Part shown: positions 1 through 5,913 of the stretch, piece after piece
Position numbering within the stretch: position 1 is the first letter of the stretch
How the letters are laid out: each line of letters starts with the position of its first letter
Source: RECG01 sp964444805
GTDB lineage: Bacteria; Bacillota_I; Bacilli_A; Acholeplasmatales; Acholeplasmataceae
Assembly: GCA_964444805.1 (NCBI GenBank)
Contig: CAYUIK010000027.1
Span: forward strand, 1 to 7,850
Length of the DNA: 7,850 nucleotides
Reading direction: 5' to 3'
The notes under the pieces: generated by a model
What the model was told of the DNA's origin: nothing
What the model saw: only the letters and a program-made list of their open reading frames with translations
The model's database searches: none
Position numbers and translations under genes: made by a program

Positions 1-1
1 G

Positions 2-286
2 AGCCATTACGTCGAAGACGTTGAACGCATCGCCGATTATATCGCGATGATGGATGACGGGAAAATCGTGCTGTTTTCCGAAAAGGAGGCGTTGCTCGAC
101 CGGTATGTGGCCGTCAATCTCGATTTTGAAAATCCGGCTAGAACCGATATCATTTACCCAGTCAAGCATGCTTTTGGATATCGGGGGATCATGGAAAGTC
201 GTGATGCGAAAAAGCATGGTTTACCGCTAACGCGCCCTAGCTTGGAACAGATTTTCGTTCACTTGTGTCAACCGGAGGTGGCCTAA
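2..286 (+). CDS. ABC-2 type transporter ATP-binding protein, C-terminal fragment
   Basis: Only the last 94 codons are present; the gene runs off the left edge with the reading frame starting at base 2. The first visible residues, SHYVEDVERIADYIAMMDDG, match the H-loop (switch His) of an ABC ATPase and the strand after it, as in the usual 'SSH..eDve.iaDri.i...G' pattern of drug/lantibiotic-type ABC-2 exporters. The Walker A, Q-loop and signature motifs would lie upstream. The end, TRPSLEQIFVHL, is the typical C-terminal tail of this subfamily ('sLEdiFv.l'). The protein would sit on the inner face of the membrane and power the permease encoded immediately downstream. The stop codon is followed directly by the permease ATG, and the permease ribosome binding site lies inside the last codons of this gene, so the two are translationally coupled. 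The substrate cannot be told from this piece. Confidence 0.9.
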   Translation, partial: SHYVEDVERIADYIAMMDDGKIVLFSEKEALLDRYVAVNLDFENPARTDIIYPVKHAFGYRGIMESRDAKKHGLPLTRPSLEQIFVHLCQPEVA

Positions 287-982
287 ATGCGGTATTTCAA
301 CTATTACCGGCTTTTGACACTTAAGCAGCCAAATCGGATGGGTTTCGGGTATGCCATGCTTTTCATCATCGTCTATCTCGTTCAGTGGAACCTCTTGTTC
401 AGTGAACCGGGCGTAACGGGTATTGGTTTGGGTAATCTATTTGTCTTCTCCCTGTTCACGATTTCGGTCTATGCGATTCAGACGCGATTCGATCCGACGA
501 ATCCGCTCTATCAGTATCCGCTGGTTGCGAAAGAACGCGTCAAATACGAATATATAAGCGTCGTTTTCGTCTTTCTGGCAACCGTGCTTTTATTGGTCCT
601 TTTCATGTATCTGATCATCGGTCTGGTCGCCTTGTTCGGCTCGATCGACATGACGGACGGCAATGTCGTGCCGGCGAATGCCATGGGAGATCTCTATGTG
701 GTCGTGCACTACCTTTTCCTGTTCGCGTTCGTTATGCCTTTGTCCTATCTCGAATCGGTCAGAAAACGTTTCGTTCTCGGCTTCGTCGTTTTCGTTCTTT
801 CGAGTTTGATGCACGTCATCGTTCTGTTATCGCTTACGGGAAGCGTACAAAGGGGCGACATGAGACAAGCATTTCTTGGTGCCTCGGAGGCTACGATTCT
901 TGTACCTGTTCTATTGAGTCTGGCTCTGACATCGCTCTACGCATCCTACCGTTTATCCGTGAAGATGAATGCGTACAGATGA
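287..982 (+). CDS. ABC-2 type transporter permease (six-TM membrane protein)
   Basis: A 231-residue integral membrane protein, and the likely membrane half of the exporter whose ATPase ends one base upstream. Hydrophobic segments lie at about residues 20-38, 48-65, 89-117, 135-155, 162-184 and 202-222, giving six helices with a short cytoplasmic N-terminus. The soluble stretch between helices 2 and 3 (RFDPTNPLYQYPLVAKERVK) resembles the 'D..n...y.lPv.r..iv..ky' segment found in ABC-2 permeases of the PF13346/PF12730 type; this is a resemblance by eye, not a search result. The start is set by GGAGGTG at 274-280, six bases before the ATG. Length and helix number fit a homodimerising or half-size ABC-2 permease. 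No second permease follows, because a terminator comes directly after the gene. The exported substrate is unknown. Confidence 0.8.
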   Translation: MRYFNYYRLLTLKQPNRMGFGYAMLFIIVYLVQWNLLFSEPGVTGIGLGNLFVFSLFTISVYAIQTRFDPTNPLYQYPLVAKERVKYEYISVVFVFLATVLLLVLFMYLIIGLVALFGSIDMTDGNVVPANAMGDLYVVVHYLFLFAFVMPLSYLESVRKRFVLGFVVFVLSSLMHVIVLLSLTGSVQRGDMRQAFLGASEATILVPVLLSLALTSLYASYRLSVKMNAYR

Positions 983-1004
983 TTCAAAGAGTTTCTGTAC
1001 CAAC

Positions 1005-1035
1005 AAAAAACAGCGTTCTTGGACGTTGTTTTTTT
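1005..1035 (+). terminator. Rho-independent terminator after the ABC permease, possibly bidirectional
   Basis: A 12-bp stem (1005-1016 with 1023-1034; one G-T pair) closes a 6-base loop. The right arm ends in seven T residues and the left arm begins with six A residues, so it can act on the plus strand and, read in reverse, on the minus-strand acetyltransferase that converges on it. It begins 22 bases after the permease stop. Confidence 0.75.
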
Positions 1036-1059
1036 GTGTAGTCCTTGTTTCGGGCTAGT

Positions 1060-1527
1060 CTATGACGGATCGATCTTGAGTTTCAAGATTTCTTCATCGT
1101 CGTCCATCACGTTCGTATCGACGAACCCATAATCGATATAGAACTGGTAGGGCATGGGTGTCTTCATGTCGCAGGAGACATAGAGATACCGCACGCGGTC
1201 TTCCCGACATTTACTTACGAGCAGGTCGAGCACGACTTTTCCGTACCCCTTTCTTTGAAAGGGCCGAGCGATCATCATGCGCCAAAGGAAATACGCGGGT
1301 TGGTCCTCTTTTTTGATGTCCTCGTCCTTGAGCGCGACCATGACGAATCCGATCGGGTCATCGTTTAAATAGATCGCTTTAGGCCAGGCCAAACCGGGAT
1401 TGACGTAGGCTTGGGCGATCGAAACGACGTTCGGGGCGACGCATGTTTTTTGGGCGGAATCAAGCGTATCCCATAGTTCGATGATTTTGAACAGGTTTTC
1501 TTTGGTTATGTCTCTTAGAGTAATCAT
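1060..1527 (-). CDS. GNAT family N-acetyltransferase (spermine/spermidine acetyltransferase-like)
   Basis: A 155-residue acetyltransferase of the Gcn5-related fold that would move the acetyl group of acetyl-CoA to an amine. The acetyl-CoA pyrophosphate-binding loop (motif A) is QRKGYG at residues 91-96, preceded by the beta-4 strand 'FLWRMMIARPF'. The family's C-terminal 'PYQFYIDYGF' element is at residues 126-135. The N-terminal part ('VAPNVVSIAQAYV', about 30-42) resembles the polyamine acetyltransferases related to BltD of Bacillus subtilis; that substrate is inferred from resemblance only. An in-frame ATG exists at 1542, but its G begins the GGAGG ribosome binding site (1536-1540), which lies 8 bases before the ATG at 1527, so 1527 is the better start. 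It lies 38 bases downstream of the 116-aa gene, with no terminator seen between them, so co-transcription is possible. Its base composition is nevertheless like that of the flanking genes and unlike the A+T-rich pair upstream. Confidence 0.87.
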   Translation of the reverse strand: MITLRDITKENLFKIIELWDTLDSAQKTCVAPNVVSIAQAYVNPGLAWPKAIYLNDDPIGFVMVALKDEDIKKEDQPAYFLWRMMIARPFQRKGYGKVVLDLLVSKCREDRVRYLYVSCDMKTPMPYQFYIDYGFVDTNVMDDDEEILKLKIDPS

Positions 1528-1565
1528 GATGCGTACCTCCATCGATATCAGTCTACCATAAATGA

Positions 1566-1916
1566 CTATTGATCATAGGCATAATATCGTTTTAAGATGA
1601 TCGTCGTCTCGTCACGATTTTTGATGATTTCAATGTCATCGATCAAAGAACCGAGGATATCAAGCTTGTTTTGTGAGTCCGTACCATCTAATAATTCCCA
1701 GCCATATACTTCAACTTCAATTTTTCTTTCTCGACTAATTTTCTCTTTCATGTAGTCGGAGATTTTTGCAGTAATATTCTTCGATCTAATCGTGAACGTC
1801 ACATCTCTTTGATTTGTTGAGAAAGAGATCGTGAAGTCGCTCACATCATGTAACATCAGAAAATGACTCAACTGTTTTATGATTTTTGCATCGACGCTAT
1901 ATTCGGCTCTATTCAT
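1566..1916 (-). CDS. Small soluble protein of unknown function coupled to the DUF1576 gene
   Basis: I do not recognise an established family for this 116-residue protein. It has no signal peptide or membrane helix, and it reads as alternating helix and strand: an N-terminal helix (about 8-24), then beta-rich stretches such as 'DFTISFSTNQRDVTFTIR' and the C-terminal 'ETTIILKRYYAYD', with a charged helix 'ISDYMKEKISRERKIEVEVYGWEL' between. It should be cytoplasmic. Its ATG lies inside the 3' end of the upstream membrane-protein gene (8-nt overlap, different frame), with GGAGGT at 1922-1927, five bases before the ATG. This suggests translational coupling and a stoichiometric or regulatory partnership with the membrane protein. 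Codons are as A+T-rich as those of the partner. A regulatory or accessory subunit of the transporter is an inference from context only. From memory, similar short proteins accompany DUF1576 genes in other Firmicutes, but this was not checked. Confidence 0.75.
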   Translation of the reverse strand: MNRAEYSVDAKIIKQLSHFLMLHDVSDFTISFSTNQRDVTFTIRSKNITAKISDYMKEKISRERKIEVEVYGWELLDGTDSQNKLDILGSLIDDIEIIKNRDETTIILKRYYAYDQ

Positions 1917-3171
1917 CTTGGACCTCCACGTTATTGTTTTTCTTGATCGCCTCTAAAAAAGGAATCATGAGTGCAGCCACAAATCCAGCTGCGAATCCGT
2001 TATTATACAAATCGAAACCTCCCTGAAATGCATAAGCTAATGGTGTAATTAGAATATGAATGAATCCAGCAATCATACCAATGAATGGACCGTATCGACC
2101 AGCTATTGGTGATACCGCCGTCACAAACAAAAGGGCGATAACCATACCGACACTATCCAAAGAATAATTTGTTAGAACCACGCCTAACCAAGCACCAAAT
2201 ATGACAGGCAAAGCATTTTTTGGATGTTTACCAAAAGCGCCAAATCCCATCACAGTCAAAACACCACCCATAACCGGGCCATTCATTTTTAAATCTAATA
2301 TCAGTATGATACCGATCGAAATAAACCCCATAACAGCGACATTTAACATGGTTATTGGTCTACCGTATTCACTAATGAAATCACTGACCAAACGACCACT
2401 GCTCTTCATCAACTGGGGATATTTTTTCAATACTTTAGCGTCTGAAACGAAGGCGAAAACTAAAAAAATGGCGGATAGACCTAAAATAATAATGATCAAT
2501 TCTAAATGGTAAATTTCACTCGTTGGTCCGCCGACATTAAGATCAACATTTAGACTGTGCAAAATAACAGCAAATAGCATGGATAGTACACCTAAGGCAA
2601 ATCCAATGTTATATAAATTGTATCCCCTGTGAAACCTCATGGTGTGTGCCGAAAATGATGGCAAAATAAAACCAGCAAGAACACCGGCAAGGATACCAAC
2701 AGGAACACCGACATACAAGGGCCAACTCGTTCCGAAAATCATGAAACTTACTAAAGGACTAATGCCTGTAGAGAACAAAACCACGATAATAAAGGACTTA
2801 TACGGTAGCTTTTGTGTCCGAGCATATAAATAGATCCCCAAATAGATCGGCAACGTATTAAACATGTTTTTACCAAAAAAAGAAAATCCGGCAATTGTGA
2901 GGACACCAGCAAATACAGGTCCCGACATTTTTATGCCTAGTGACCGCAATAGAATAATATTAAATAGTAAAATCGTTGCAACATTGAACAGGGTTGCTCC
3001 TAAACCACCAATTCTTAAATAATCCGATATTAAAACACTGGGGCTTTGTAAAATGCGCAGATAACCATAATAGATCTCTTTTGGTGTATCAAAAACAAAG
3101 GCTAGAGCAAACAATAAAACAAAAATGATCGGAAATAGCATTCTTTTCTGCAATCGTGTTGTTAGGTCCAT
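1909..3171 (-). CDS. DUF1576-type polytopic membrane protein with internal duplication
   Basis: A 420-residue, very hydrophobic protein with roughly a dozen membrane segments and no cleavable signal peptide. It consists of two homologous halves that can be aligned by eye. Residues 81-112 ('KMSGPVFAGVLTIAGFSFFG' and what follows) match residues 295-326 ('KMNGPVMGGVLTVMGFGAFG' and what follows). 'GYNLYNIGFALG' (183-194) matches 'GFDLYNNGFAAG' (385-396). A 'SP' turn recurs at 138-139 and 354-355. I assign it to DUF1576 from memory of that family's length and motifs; the function of the family is unknown. An inverted-repeat architecture with conserved Gly/Pro/Asn re-entrant-type motifs suggests a channel or transporter (inference). 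The start is set by AGGGAG at 3178-3183, six bases before the ATG. The last bases overlap the 116-aa gene. The gene is markedly A+T-rich: bases 2461-2520 contain 15 G+C of 60. Confidence 0.8.
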   Translation of the reverse strand: MDLTTRLQKRMLFPIIFVLLFALAFVFDTPKEIYYGYLRILQSPSVLISDYLRIGGLGATLFNVATILLFNIILLRSLGIKMSGPVFAGVLTIAGFSFFGKNMFNTLPIYLGIYLYARTQKLPYKSFIIVVLFSTGISPLVSFMIFGTSWPLYVGVPVGILAGVLAGFILPSFSAHTMRFHRGYNLYNIGFALGVLSMLFAVILHSLNVDLNVGGPTSEIYHLELIIIILGLSAIFLVFAFVSDAKVLKKYPQLMKSSGRLVSDFISEYGRPITMLNVAVMGFISIGIILILDLKMNGPVMGGVLTVMGFGAFGKHPKNALPVIFGAWLGVVLTNYSLDSVGMVIALLFVTAVSPIAGRYGPFIGMIAGFIHILITPLAYAFQGGFDLYNNGFAAGFVAALMIPFLEAIKKNNNVEVQDE

Positions 3172-3201
3172 GGTAGTCTCCCTAAAAAAATATCTATATC
3201 T

Positions 3202-3210
3202 ATCTTAACA
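3202..3210 (-). promoter_or_regulatory. Putative extended -10 promoter element for the DUF1576 operon
   Basis: On the minus strand this reads TGTTAAGAT, which fits the extended -10 pattern TGnTATAAT with two changes, 31 bases upstream of the DUF1576 start codon. No good -35 is seen at the expected distance, which is tolerable for extended -10 promoters. The surrounding leader is very A+T-rich, so a chance match is possible. Confidence 0.35.
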
Positions 3211-3299
3211 TATTTCACATGACTAAGGTTAGCGTTTATTTATTACATCTTGACGGGGTGAACGAAGCATTTGTTTTCAAAACACCTAAACACGTATAA

Positions 3300-3554
3300 T
3301 TAAGCTATTATATCCCGTTCGACTTCGAAAGATTCGAGTTTTGTCCGGTTCGGCCACGTATGAAGGAAGAAATCGATGTCGAAGACGGTATTTTTGTTTT
3401 CGATGTCGAGGACGACGGTGACCGGTTCATCCGGATCGAATCGTCCCTTGGTCGGATACATGGCGATGATTCGGATGCTCTCTTCGTCTGTTCGACATCC
3501 GAGCATGATGAAAGAACAGGCGATCAGGTAAACGACAAAGACCAATTTTTTTAT
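3300..3554 (-). CDS. Short putative lipoprotein, possibly 3'-truncated, apparent ATA start
   Basis: An 84-residue product beginning KKLVFVVYLIACSFIMLGC after the initiator. This is a positively charged n-region, a hydrophobic core and Cys20 in an imperfect lipobox (M-L-G-C), so it is likely a membrane-anchored lipoprotein. The only in-frame codon that keeps the two lysines and sits 9 bases after a ribosome binding site (AGAGGT, 3564-3569) is ATA at 3552-3554. The next option, TTG at 3543-3545, is 18 bases from that site and removes the charged n-region. ATA is a rare but permitted start; a decayed ATG is equally possible. The mature part ('PDEPVTVVLDIENKNTVFDI') looks like the first strands of an Ig-like beta-sandwich, but only about 65 residues remain, short for such a domain. 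The gene ends where A+T-rich DNA begins. It diverges from the beta-lactamase-family gene. Function unknown; it may be a pseudogene. Confidence 0.5.
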   Translation of the reverse strand: MKKLVFVVYLIACSFIMLGCRTDEESIRIIAMYPTKGRFDPDEPVTVVLDIENKNTVFDIDFFLHTWPNRTKLESFEVERDIIA

Positions 3555-3625
3555 GGGTCAAAGACCTCTTTCCTAAGCATTCGATTGGATGTGTGTCTGT
3601 AAACGTTATGTTCGCACATAGCATA

Positions 3626-3641
3626 TCACAACGTTTTGTGA
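3626..3641. promoter_or_regulatory. Perfect inverted repeat in the divergent intergenic region, possible operator
   Basis: TCACAA-CGTT-TTGTGA: two 6-base arms around a 4-base centre, in the 189-base gap between the divergent lipoprotein and beta-lactamase-family genes. It lies 30 bases upstream of the -35 box of the latter. The half-site orientation (TCACA...TGTGA) is opposite to a CRP site. It could be an operator for a dimeric regulator of either gene; the regulator is unknown. A 16-base palindrome can also arise by chance. Confidence 0.35.
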
Positions 3642-3670
3642 AGTGTGTTTATTGAAATGGCCGGACAGTC

Positions 3671-3699
3671 TTTACAAGGCGGCGTTTTCATAGTATAGT
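3671..3699 (+). promoter_or_regulatory. Sigma-A-type promoter of the beta-lactamase-family gene
   Basis: TTTACA (-35, 3671-3676) and TATAGT (-10, 3694-3699) are separated by exactly 17 bases, and each matches consensus at five of six positions. Transcription would start near 3706, giving a leader of about 40 bases with GGGAG at 3730-3734, nine bases before the ATG at 3744. Confidence 0.8.
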
Positions 3700-3743
3700 G
3701 AAATTATAGAAAACATAAAAAAACGAGATGGGAGAATGAACTT

Positions 3744-5723
3744 ATGAGCATGCGAAAAGGGTTGTTGGTCATGGTCATCGTCATGACAAGTTTGGTTTTT
3801 GGGTCTTGTGAAGAAGTGATCGGAGTCGAACGTACCGAAGAAGTTGCGTCTCTGATCATTGAGGAAAGGCTCGCGGGAGGAGCAAACAGCAGCGGATCCG
3901 TAGCGATCATGGACGGGGGACGTATCGTCTATCAGGATGCTTTCGGCAAAGCCGATCGCGAAGAAAACATCGATGCCGATGAAGAGACCGTCTACAATAT
4001 CGGTTCCGTCAGCAAGCTCTTCGTGACGGTTTCGGTTCTCATGCTGGTCGATGAGGGAAAGGTCGAACTCGACGAACCGGTAACAACTTATTTGCCCGAT
4101 TTCGTCATGGCCGACGACAGATATCTAGACATTACCGTGCACATGCTGCTCAACCACTCATCGGGGTTACCCGGTTTCACCGTCTGGAACAATCTCGCCC
4201 ATGCCTATAACGAAGAGGTCTATGACGAACTCTATGACGCCTTGGCCCAATCGACACTCAAACACGACCCCGGTGAACTCATGACGTATTGTAACGACGG
4301 GTTCACGTTGGCGGAACTCGTTGTCGCGGAAGTTTCGGGTATGGAATTTTCCGATTTCCTCATGACGCGGATTTTCGAACCGCTCGGTATGAATTCCAGC
4401 GGTTTCGGACTCGGACGAATGGATGATGTTTCAAATCCGGCCTATTATTACCGGATGTCCGGTGAAAAAGAGCCGCTCGAAGTCGTTTCGATGCTGGCAT
4501 CCGGAGGCATATCCTCGACGCCGAGCGAACTTTGTCTGTTTACCGAAATATTCAACGGGAATTCCGACCTTCTCTCCGAGGAAGCCGTGGAACTCATGCT
4601 TGACATGCAGACCAGCGATTTTCTGGAAGAACTGGATGGTGACGGTTTCGCTTTCGGTCTCGGATGGGATTTTGCCGGCATTCCGATTTTTTCCGATCCG
4701 GACATCCTCATTTACGGTAAGAGCGGAGGGACCGCTCACTATGAATCGATGGTCTATACGGTTCCTTCGATTGGCGTATCGGTCGCGTTCACGGGATGTG
4801 GAACCTCATTCGGCGCCGTAGGCATCGCTTTTGAAATCTTGGAAACCTATCTCGAAGAACAGGGGTTCATCGTTATAGATGACGAACAGCCGTCTTTCGA
4901 TGAACCACAACCGATCGATCCAGAAATGTATGCGTATGCCGGTTTTTACACGACCGGTGAACAATTGATTGAAATCGAGTTCGATGAAGACGATCGGATG
5001 TATTTCGGTATTTACCAGGACGGAGAGCGAGTGACCCGTATCGAAGCGGTCACCTACGACGATTACTTCGTCGTCGGAAGTACGACATTCTATTTCCGGA
5101 CGGTTGCCGAAACGTCTTATCTGATGCAATACATGTTCGGTGGTGTTGCTGATGTGATGGAAATGCCTGCTGCCGAGAAAGTGTTGGACATCGAAAATGC
5201 CATGACTTTGGATCTGCCGGAAGACGACGTTCTCTGGCTTCGTGTCGACAGCCATCCCATGGAAGCAACCGCCATTCTCGAAACACACATCCAACAACTC
5301 AGCTATAATGAGCATCTGCCCGGATACGTGAACTTCCACGGCATCAAGCGCATCGATTCGTCGACGGAGGCCGGTATGGCAGCGAAGGCGATCAGAGATC
5401 TCACCGAAATGAAACTTGTCGATCAGGGTGGCGATTACTGGATCTGGCTTTCCGGAGCACTGTATATGCCCGGTCGTCTGGCTTCGAATATGACGGTGGA
5501 AACCGCTGAAGTGGCAATCGGTGATGAAGGTTATGTCGAATGGTTCGTCGCTTCGGAAGATCTCGATGTCACATTCACCTGGCCGAGCGACGGTCGTATC
5601 ATCGTCTACGGTCAGGAGGGCATTTTATATGACAATCTATATCACGATGATTCGGTCTTCATACCGGCCGGCAGCCTGATCGAGTTTTTAGGCAACGAGG
5701 GTGACGTGTTCGGTGTTGAATGA
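3744..5723 (+). CDS. Serine beta-lactamase/DD-peptidase family (PF00144) lipoprotein with long C-terminal extension
   Basis: A 659-residue extracytoplasmic serine hydrolase of the class C beta-lactamase / penicillin-binding-protein / esterase family. A lipoprotein signal peptide (residues 1-21, n-region MSMRK) ends at Cys22 (F-G-S-C). The catalytic motifs are complete: SVSK at 88-91 (nucleophile Ser88, Lys91), YCN at 182-184, and KSG at 326-328 within 'GKSGGTAHY'. SVSK is the same tetrad as in AmpC. The hydrolase domain spans about 35-370. Residues about 393-475 ('AGFYTTGEQLIEIEF') look like the small beta-barrel (DUF3471/lipocalin-like) that often follows PF00144. About 490-659 is a further beta-rich region I do not recognise. 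The mature protein is strongly acidic. The start at 3744 is favoured over the ATG at 3750 by its ribosome binding site spacing. It is transcribed alone from its own promoter to the terminator at 5777. The substrate (beta-lactam, D-amino-acid peptide or ester) cannot be assigned; true antibiotic resistance is not implied. Confidence 0.9.
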   Translation: MSMRKGLLVMVIVMTSLVFGSCEEVIGVERTEEVASLIIEERLAGGANSSGSVAIMDGGRIVYQDAFGKADREENIDADEETVYNIGSVSKLFVTVSVLMLVDEGKVELDEPVTTYLPDFVMADDRYLDITVHMLLNHSSGLPGFTVWNNLAHAYNEEVYDELYDALAQSTLKHDPGELMTYCNDGFTLAELVVAEVSGMEFSDFLMTRIFEPLGMNSSGFGLGRMDDVSNPAYYYRMSGEKEPLEVVSMLASGGISSTPSELCLFTEIFNGNSDLLSEEAVELMLDMQTSDFLEELDGDGFAFGLGWDFAGIPIFSDPDILIYGKSGGTAHYESMVYTVPSIGVSVAFTGCGTSFGAVGIAFEILETYLEEQGFIVIDDEQPSFDEPQPIDPEMYAYAGFYTTGEQLIEIEFDEDDRMYFGIYQDGERVTRIEAVTYDDYFVVGSTTFYFRTVAETSYLMQYMFGGVADVMEMPAAEKVLDIENAMTLDLPEDDVLWLRVDSHPMEATAILETHIQQLSYNEHLPGYVNFHGIKRIDSSTEAGMAAKAIRDLTEMKLVDQGGDYWIWLSGALYMPGRLASNMTVETAEVAIGDEGYVEWFVASEDLDVTFTWPSDGRIIVYGQEGILYDNLYHDDSVFIPAGSLIEFLGNEGDVFGVE

Positions 5724-5776
5724 CCGTGCTATGAGATCAAGTGAAACAAAGTGAGTAAAACGTAGAAAAAAACAAT

Positions 5777-5806
5777 AAAGCTCGGTCCGACGTCGGACCG
5801 AGCTTT
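5777..5806. terminator. Bidirectional Rho-independent terminator between the beta-lactamase-family gene and acr3
   Basis: A perfect 30-base palindrome: 5777-5791 is the exact reverse complement of 5792-5806, giving a G+C-rich stem with a 4-base turn in practice. On the plus strand it is followed by TTTT. On the minus strand the flank 5765-5776 reads as a T-rich tract. It lies 53 bases after the plus-strand stop and 107 bases beyond the acr3 stop, so it can serve both convergent genes. Confidence 0.9.
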
Positions 5807-5856
5807 TGTCTTTTCAGAGTACGGACATTTCCGATGGATCTCCTGATATCTCATTA

Positions 5857-5899
5857 CGATCATGATCCGTCATGTGACGACTACGAAACGACATGATCG
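5857..5899. repeat. Nested inverted repeats in the acr3 3' untranslated region
   Basis: CGATCATG (5857-5864) pairs with CATGATCG (5892-5899). Between them CGTCA (5868-5872) pairs with TGACG (5875-5879) across two bases. The stretch also contains the 10-base palindrome GATCATGATC (5858-5867). It lies between the acr3 stop and the terminator and may fold at the RNA 3' end. No T-tract follows, so it is not itself a terminator. Its role is unknown, and it may be fortuitous. Confidence 0.35.
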
Positions 5900-5913
5900 A
5901 TAGATGATCGAAA

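Noticed and set aside
1528..1542. Upstream ATG at 1542 as the start of the acetyltransferase
   Set aside because: That ATG overlaps the GGAGG Shine-Dalgarno of the ATG at 1527 and has no site of its own.
2201..2512. 103-codon plus-strand frame inside the DUF1576 gene
   Set aside because: Antisense shadow of a hydrophobic membrane-protein gene (Pro/Lys/Thr-rich translation); no ribosome binding site or family resemblance.
3272..3284. TGTTTT-C-AAAACA inverted repeat as a terminator for the lipoprotein gene
   Set aside because: The 1-base centre cannot form a loop without losing pairs, the stem is A+T only and there is no proper T-tract.
3271..3300. TTGTTT...TATAAT with an 18-base spacer on the plus strand, a possible promoter
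   Set aside because: The -10 is a perfect match, but no plus-strand gene with a ribosome binding site follows; the plus-strand frame at 3360-3602 is the mirror of the lipoprotein gene.
3626..3641. CRP-type cAMP receptor site
   Set aside because: The half-sites are in the wrong orientation (TCACA...TGTGA instead of TGTGA...TCACA), so only a generic palindrome is reported.
4806..5339. 177-codon open frame on the minus strand
   Set aside because: It lies wholly inside the beta-lactamase-family gene, has no ribosome binding site, and its His/Arg/Phe-rich translation looks like an antisense shadow.
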